From positions 8,540 through 72,539 of the forward strand of contig CAVXLN010000009.1 of the NCBI GenBank assembly GCA_963762435.1: 64,000 nt of DNA, read 5' to 3'. The translations under genes and the position numbers were made by a program. Under the pieces are notes generated by a model. The model was not told where the DNA came from. It saw only the letters and a list, made by a program, of their open reading frames with translations, and ran no database searches. Each line of letters begins with the position of its first letter. The stretch's first letter is position 1. This stretch comes from JAXDMU01 sp963762435. GTDB lineage: Bacteria; Pseudomonadota; Alphaproteobacteria; ATCC43930; CGMCC-115725. This document shows, one piece after another, positions 59,906-64,000 of this stretch.

Positions 59906-59920
59906 TTGCCGGCGAATATC
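59895..59920. other. Junction between two unrelated sequence blocks (probable chimera point)
   Basis: Left of here all genes are alphaproteobacterial in style and rarely frameshifted (two cases in 60 kb). Right of here every gene has several frame changes and a different style. The small exported gene on the + strand and the PilM/GspL-like gene on the - strand both lose their 3' ends at this point. The exact base cannot be fixed by eye. Confidence 0.6.
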
Positions 59921-60430
59921 CAGACGCCGTCATCGTTGATTTTGGCGGCGAGAAATTGCTCCAGGCCCGGCGCTTCCAGCCGATCGGGCAAAAACCTTCC
60001 CCCTGCAACTGGCCCCAGAAATTCCTCGAGACTGCGCTCCGGCGGCGATGATGACGATGACGGTTTGCAGCGCGTCCGGTTTTGCGCCTGCGGGGCGGGG
60101 CATGAGGTAGAAGCTCCAGACAATATGAGTGACAGGCAGGGGGGAGAGTTTTTCCAGTTGCAGTTCCACCATCGAGGCGACTTCGGCGGGGTCGCTGCTG
60201 GGCAATTGGACGGCGCGAAAAAAAACCTTGTCCGCCGGCAGCCAGGCGACATTGAGGCGGGGCGAGAAGAGCGTCTGCCAATCCTTGCCCACGAGCCTGC
60301 GGGGCGGTTCGTTCAGCAGCAGAGTGGTTTCCTGGGCGAATTGGAAATGGTCGCCGTTGGCGGAGAAGTGCCAGAGCCGCCGGCCGCCGGCATTGGTTTG
60401 CAGAACGTTCGCGGAATGCCAGCGGGCCAT
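59905..60430 (-). pseudogene. PilM/GspL-like pilus or type II secretion protein, frameshifted and truncated
   Basis: Starts at 60430 (MARWHSANVLQTNAGGRRLW), with its ATG overlapping the GspE-like stop by one base. It reads FNRL-type actin-like fold features: LNEPPRRLVGKDWQTLFSPR, LNVAWLPADKVFFRAVQLPS, EVASMVELQLEKLSPLPVTH. Around 60050 the frame breaks; then RSLEEFLG, QLQGEGF and LPDRLEAPGLEQFLAAKIND occur in three different frames within ~60 bases, and the gene stops at the junction. Its place next to a GspE/PilB ATPase suggests a pilus/secretion assembly protein. Identification is by context and style. Confidence 0.5.
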
Positions 60431-62192
60431 TACGAACCTTTCACCCAGCCGGGCGGTTTGGGATCCTCAATCAGCGACTTGAGATGTTCTTCCGTTTGCG
60501 TGACGCGCAGGACTTCTTCGATGGTGGTCTGGGTGGCCCTGACTTTTTTCCAGCCGTCGTTGCGCAAGGTGCGCATGCCGTTTTGCATGGCCTTTTGCGC
60601 GATGGTGGTGGAGGCGGCGCGGCCGAGGATGAGCGAGCGGATGTCCTCGTCCATGAAAAGCAATTCGTAAATGCCCATGCGGCCCTGGTAGCCCAATTGC
60701 CGGCATTCCTCGCAGCCCGCCCCTTTGCAAAAGTGCGTCGAATCGATCTCGTTCCTCGGGAAAACCGATGCGCCGCAAGATAATCGCGCTCCACTTTTTG
60801 CTCGGTCTTGCACTTCGGGACAAATGGTGCGCACGAGGCGCTGGGCCAGGACCGCCTCGACCGAGGAGGCGACCAGAAACGGCTCGATGCCCATGTCGAT
60901 CAAGCGGGTGAACGCGCTGGGGGCGTCGTTGGTGTGCAGGGTGCTGAAGACCAGGTGGCCGGTCAGCGCGGCGCGGATGGCGATTTCCGCCGTTTCCAAG
61001 TCGCGAATTTCCCCGACCATGATGACGTTGGGATCCTGCCGCAAAATATGGCGCAGGCCCATGGCGAAGGTCAGCCCGATGTCGCCGCGCACCGCGATCT
61101 GGTTGATGCCTTTCAATTCGTATTCGACCGGTTCCTCGATGGTGATGATGCGCTTGGTGACGGAATTGATCGTGCCAAAAAGGCGTAAAGCGAAGTCGAT
61201 TTGCCGGAACCGGTCGGGCCGGTCACCAGGAAAATGCCGTGCGGCTTGACGATGATTTCGCGGATGCGCGATTCCTCCGCCGGGGCGAAGCCCAGTTTCT
61301 CCATGCCGAGAAAAATCTTGCCGCGCGTCAACAATCGCAAGCGAGACGCTTTCGCCATAGACCGTCGGCACGGTCGAAACGCGGATGTCGATTTCCTCGC
61401 CCTTGATGCGGACGTTGATGCGTCCGTCCTGCGGCAGGCGTTTTTCGGCGATGTTCATGCCGGACATGACCTTGATGCGGGAAATGAGCGAGGCCTGGAA
61501 ACGCTTCAATTGCGGCGGCATGGGCGTCTGGTGCAGAATGCCGTCAATGCGGTAGCGGATGCGCAACTCGTCCTCGGCCGGCTCGAAATGAATGTCCGTG
61601 GCGCGGTCCTTGAAGGCCTCCCAAATAATCTGATTGACAAACTTGATGACGCTGGCTTCCTGGTCGCCCTCGGTGATTTCCTTGTCCTCGACCAGCAAGT
61701 CCAGCGGTTCGTCGTCCTTGGCCATTTCATCGAGCGTTTCCGCGCCGACGCCGTAGAATTTCTTGAGCGACTTGTCGATTTCCGTGTGCGTGGTCAGGCG
61801 CGAATTGCACCGGGCACGCGGGCGTCGAATTGCACCGCGCTCAGCATGGCGGCGTCGAAGGGATTGCTCACCGACCACCTGGCAGGCGGCCCTCCTCGAA
61901 TTGGACCGGCAGCACGGAGTATTGAAAAGCGACCTTGGTGGAGATTTTTTTGCGGGCCTCGGCTGGGACACTCGGTTTTGGCCAGGTCGATGAACGGCCA
62001 GCCCAGGGCCTTGGCCAGGTCCTGAAGGAAGGCCTCCTCGGAATTGCCGCGTTCGCGGGCCATGAACACCAGCAGGGTGTCCGTGGAGCCGCCCTCGCCG
62101 GCGACCCGCCAAGCCTTGTGCCACTCGTCAAACTGCTGCGGAGTGGCCAGGTTGTGCTGGGCCAAAAAACCTTTGATTGAAGCGATAGCCAT
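60430..62192 (-). pseudogene. GspE/PilB-family secretion or pilus ATPase, broken by several frame changes
   Basis: The parts are in the right order but in different frames: N-domain IKGFLAQHNLATPQQFDEWH to FIDLAKTE (to ~61970); KKISTKVAFQYSVLPVQFEE in a second frame; SNPFDAAMLSAVQFDARVP; then THTEIDKSLKKFYGVGAETL to DIRVSTVPTVYGESVS (~61350). LLTRGKIFLGMEKLGFAPAE and the Walker A GIFLVTGPTGSGKSTSLYAF are in another frame (~61340-61190). TKRIITIEEPVEYELKGINQ, Walker B VIMVGEIRDLETAEIAIRA, GHLVFSTLHTNDAPSAFTRL and the Cys region FCKGAGCEECRQLGYQGRMG resume in the former frame. At least five indels. The intact protein would drive type IV pilus or type II secretion assembly. Confidence 0.75.
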
Positions 62193-62322
62193 CAGTTTTT
62201 CACCATTGAAACAGCGCAGGATATGAAAAGTTTCGCCAAGGTCAAAGGATTAACGTGGCCGCGCGAACGGCCCGGACTGCGCCCTTGCCACGGGGGCGGC
62301 GAAGGGTTACAAATGGGTGAAG

Positions 62323-62830
62323 ATGGCAACGGTAGGCGAACAATTGAAGGCGGCGCGTGAAGCGCAGCGCCTCACCGTGACCCGGGTTGCCAACCTGACC
62401 AAAATCCGGAGCGACCACATCCGGGCCATCGACGCGGGCAATTACGACATTTTTTCCGAGCCGCCGGTTTACATCCGGGGCTTCGTTCGCACTTATGCGA
62501 TGGCGCTGAAACTGGACCCGGCGGTGATTCTTTCGCAATTAAACCTGGAATTGGCCGAGGCGGGCTGCAGCGCCCGCCCTTCCAACCTCCCGCATCGGGC
62601 ATTTTGGACTCCGCCATGTTCCATGTTTCCCACGGCGGGAAGGCGCATGATTCTGCCCGCGGCGGCGGGGGCGATGTTGTTGTGCGTGGCGGCAGTCGGC
62701 TGGCTGGTGTGGAGTCACTATCAAAACCGCAACCCGCTGACCCGGCCTTGGCCCCGGATTGTATCAGCCGCAAGCCGGCGCGGGGGAAACCCTTCCGGCT
62801 GCCGGCTACCCGCGGCTCGAGGGGCCAGGC
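62323..62830 (+). pseudogene. RodZ-like helix-turn-helix membrane protein, frame disturbed
   Basis: From the ATG at 62323: MATVGEQLKAAREAQRLTVT, then a HTH (RVANLTKIRSDHIRAIDAGN), YDIFSEPPVYIRGFVRTYAM and ALKLDPAVILSQLNLELAEA, the usual RodZ N-terminal domain. A membrane segment (ILPAAAGAMLLCVAAVGWLV) lies at about residues 111-132. The linker between looks scrambled, and the frame has no stop before it runs into the RimO frame, so indels are likely near 62570-62800. RodZ links MreB to the cell wall. Confidence 0.55.
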
Positions 62831-62835
62831 CGTCG

Positions 62836-64000
62836 ATGACCACCCCCGGCCAACGCCCCGTGCGCGTCGGCCTGATTTCCCTCGGCTGCGCCAAAAACCT
62901 GGTGGATGCCGAAATCATGCTCGGCTCGCTGCTCAAAGACGGCATGGAAATCACCAACGACGCCGCCCAGGCCGACGTCGTCATTGTCAATACTTGCTCC
63001 TTCATTGACTCCGCCCAGGAGGAAAGCGTGGATGCCATTCTGCGAATCCGCCGAAGTGCGCGACGCGACCAAACCGCGGCCAGGGCCTGGTCGTTTCCGG
63101 CTGCCTGCCGCAGCGTTTTCGCGACGAACTGCCCAAGCTGCTGCCGGAAGTGGACGCCTTCATGGGCATCGACCAGGTGGCGCAGGTCGCCGACATCGTC
63201 CAGCAGGCGCTGGCCACGGCGCGCGCGAAAAACTCGCGCCAAGCCGGCCAAGGCGCAAAGCAAAGTCGCCGGCGCTCGCGGAAATCCAAGAGACAGATCG
63301 TCACATCGCATCGCGGAATCTGGATCGCGGCACGGACAACCGGCCAGCCCGAAGCCGGATCACGCCCGCCGCACCGCTCATCCAGGTCAACCTGCGCGCC
63401 CAGCTACATTCCCGATTTCGCCACGCCGCGCTTTCGCCTGACGCCCGAAACATTTCGCCTACGTCAAGATCGCCGAGGGCTGCAACCATCCGTGCAGCTT
63501 TTGCATCATCCCCCGCATGCGCGGCTCCCATCGCAGCCGCGCGCAGGCCGACATCGTGCAGAGGCCCGCCAGCTGATCGCCGACGGCGTCAAGGAACTGA
63601 ATCTCATCTCGCAGGACTCGACCTATTACGGCCTCGACCTGCGCCCCAATGCCAGCCGCGCCATTTCCTCGCCGGAGAAATTTTCCGCCACCGCCAAATC
63701 GCTCCCCGCCGACGCCACCACCCTTTGCACGCTCCTGCGCGAACTCAACGCTCTGCCCGGCGATTTTTGGATCCGCCTGCTCTACACCCATCCCGCGCAT
63801 TGGACCGATGAACTGATCGAAACCATCGCCGAATGCCCGAAAGTGGCGCGCTACGTTGACATGCCGCTGCAGCACATCCACGAGAACATGCTCGAACGCA
63901 TGCGCCGCGAAACCTCCAGCAATATATGTTGATTTGATCGCGAAAATCCGCGCCGGCATTCCCGGCATCGCCATCCGCACAACGTTCATCGTCGGTTTTT
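62836..64000 (+). pseudogene. rimO: Ribosomal protein S12 methylthiotransferase RimO, frameshifted, runs off the right edge
   Basis: From the ATG at 62836: RVGLISLGCAKNLVDAEIML, VVIVNTCSFIDSAQEESVDA, the MiaB/RimO N-terminal domain with its first two cluster cysteines. The frame changes near 63050 (continuing as LVVSGCLPQR, LPEVDAFMGIDQVAQVADIV in others). The radical-SAM core KIAEGCNHPCSFCIIPRMRG (CxxxCxxC) is in yet another frame near 63465-63530, then ARQLIADGVKELNLISQDST, YYGLDLRP and DFWIRLLYTHPAHWTDELIE. An intact enzyme would methylthiolate Asp of ribosomal protein S12. At least three indels; C-terminal TRAM domain not in view. Confidence 0.75.

Noticed and set aside
58620..60281. 553-codon minus-strand frame spanning the lipoprotein gene and the junction
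   Set aside because: Antisense to the Gly-zipper lipoprotein and crosses two unrelated blocks; only its first part (about 60,000-60,200) overlaps real coding sequence of the PilM/GspL-like gene.
1..64000. CRISPR array, rRNA genes, insertion sequences or prophage genes
   Set aside because: No regularly spaced repeats, rRNA-like segments, transposase or phage structural genes found on either strand.

Overview
Most of this window (about 1-59,900) reads as a GC-rich alphaproteobacterial chromosome, probably Rhodospirillales or a close relative. The signs are strong G/C third positions, the style of the argD-argF-hslO and argE-folE-apaG clusters, an alphaproteobacterial-type tRNA-Gly(CCC), and the patatin, DUF3300, LysE and CHAT-TPR gene set. 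Taxonomy is inferred from protein style only. The last 4.1 kb (about 59,900-64,000) is different. Its genes (a PilM/GspL-like protein, a GspE/PilB ATPase, a RodZ-like HTH protein and RimO) resemble another phylum, perhaps Verrucomicrobiota, and each is broken by reading-frame changes. I read the join near 59.9 kb as a probable assembly chimera or very low-quality sequence.

Layout. 1-6.9 kb: secreted beta-helix protein (cut by the edge), LuxR-type regulator, MscS-family channel, small HhH protein, RecX and an ABC-2 permease. 6.9-11.4 kb: arginine operon argD-argF, then hslO and two lipoproteins, preceded by a promoter and a leader containing a 25-codon, arginine-rich ORF that ends in three CGA codons. 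11.4-16.7 kb: a beta-hydroxyacid dehydrogenase, a frameshifted DUF3108-like gene, ada, and argE-folE-apaG. 16.9-20 kb: tRNA-Gly(CCC), then three genes of unknown function. 20-26 kb: methyltransferase, acyl-CoA ligase, chemoreceptor and patatin-like lipoprotein. 26-33.9 kb: a DUF3300-DUF2950 pair, LysE exporter, DUF72 protein, a frameshifted peptide-deformylase-like gene, a uronate-dehydrogenase-like gene and an NHL protein. 33.9-37 kb: three overlapping glycan genes (two glycosyltransferase-like, one methyltransferase). 37-48.3 kb: esterase, cyclopropane-fatty-acid synthase, a TetR control region with readable promoters and operators, a ketopantoate reductase family gene, feruloyl-CoA synthase, zinc alcohol dehydrogenase and a luciferase-like monooxygenase.

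48.4-59.9 kb is the most unusual part: a sigma-70-like factor, a hybrid histidine kinase whose N-terminus matches the plant ethylene-receptor binding domain, a convergent TPR-CHAT (caspase-like) protein, and a tightly packed seven-gene operon. That operon encodes a Sel1-repeat secreted protein, two single-pass membrane proteins, a glycine-zipper/SH3 lipoprotein, a small exported protein and two AAA+ ATPases. One ATPase has intact Walker motifs and the other has altered ones. I do not recognise it as a named system.

Two ~130-bp copies of a dispersed palindromic repeat (12.3 and 26.5 kb) and a cluster of perfect palindromes (29.26-29.41 kb) add to the non-coding content. The best candidates for something undescribed are the arg leader, the active/degenerate AAA+ envelope operon and the ethylene-receptor-like kinase.
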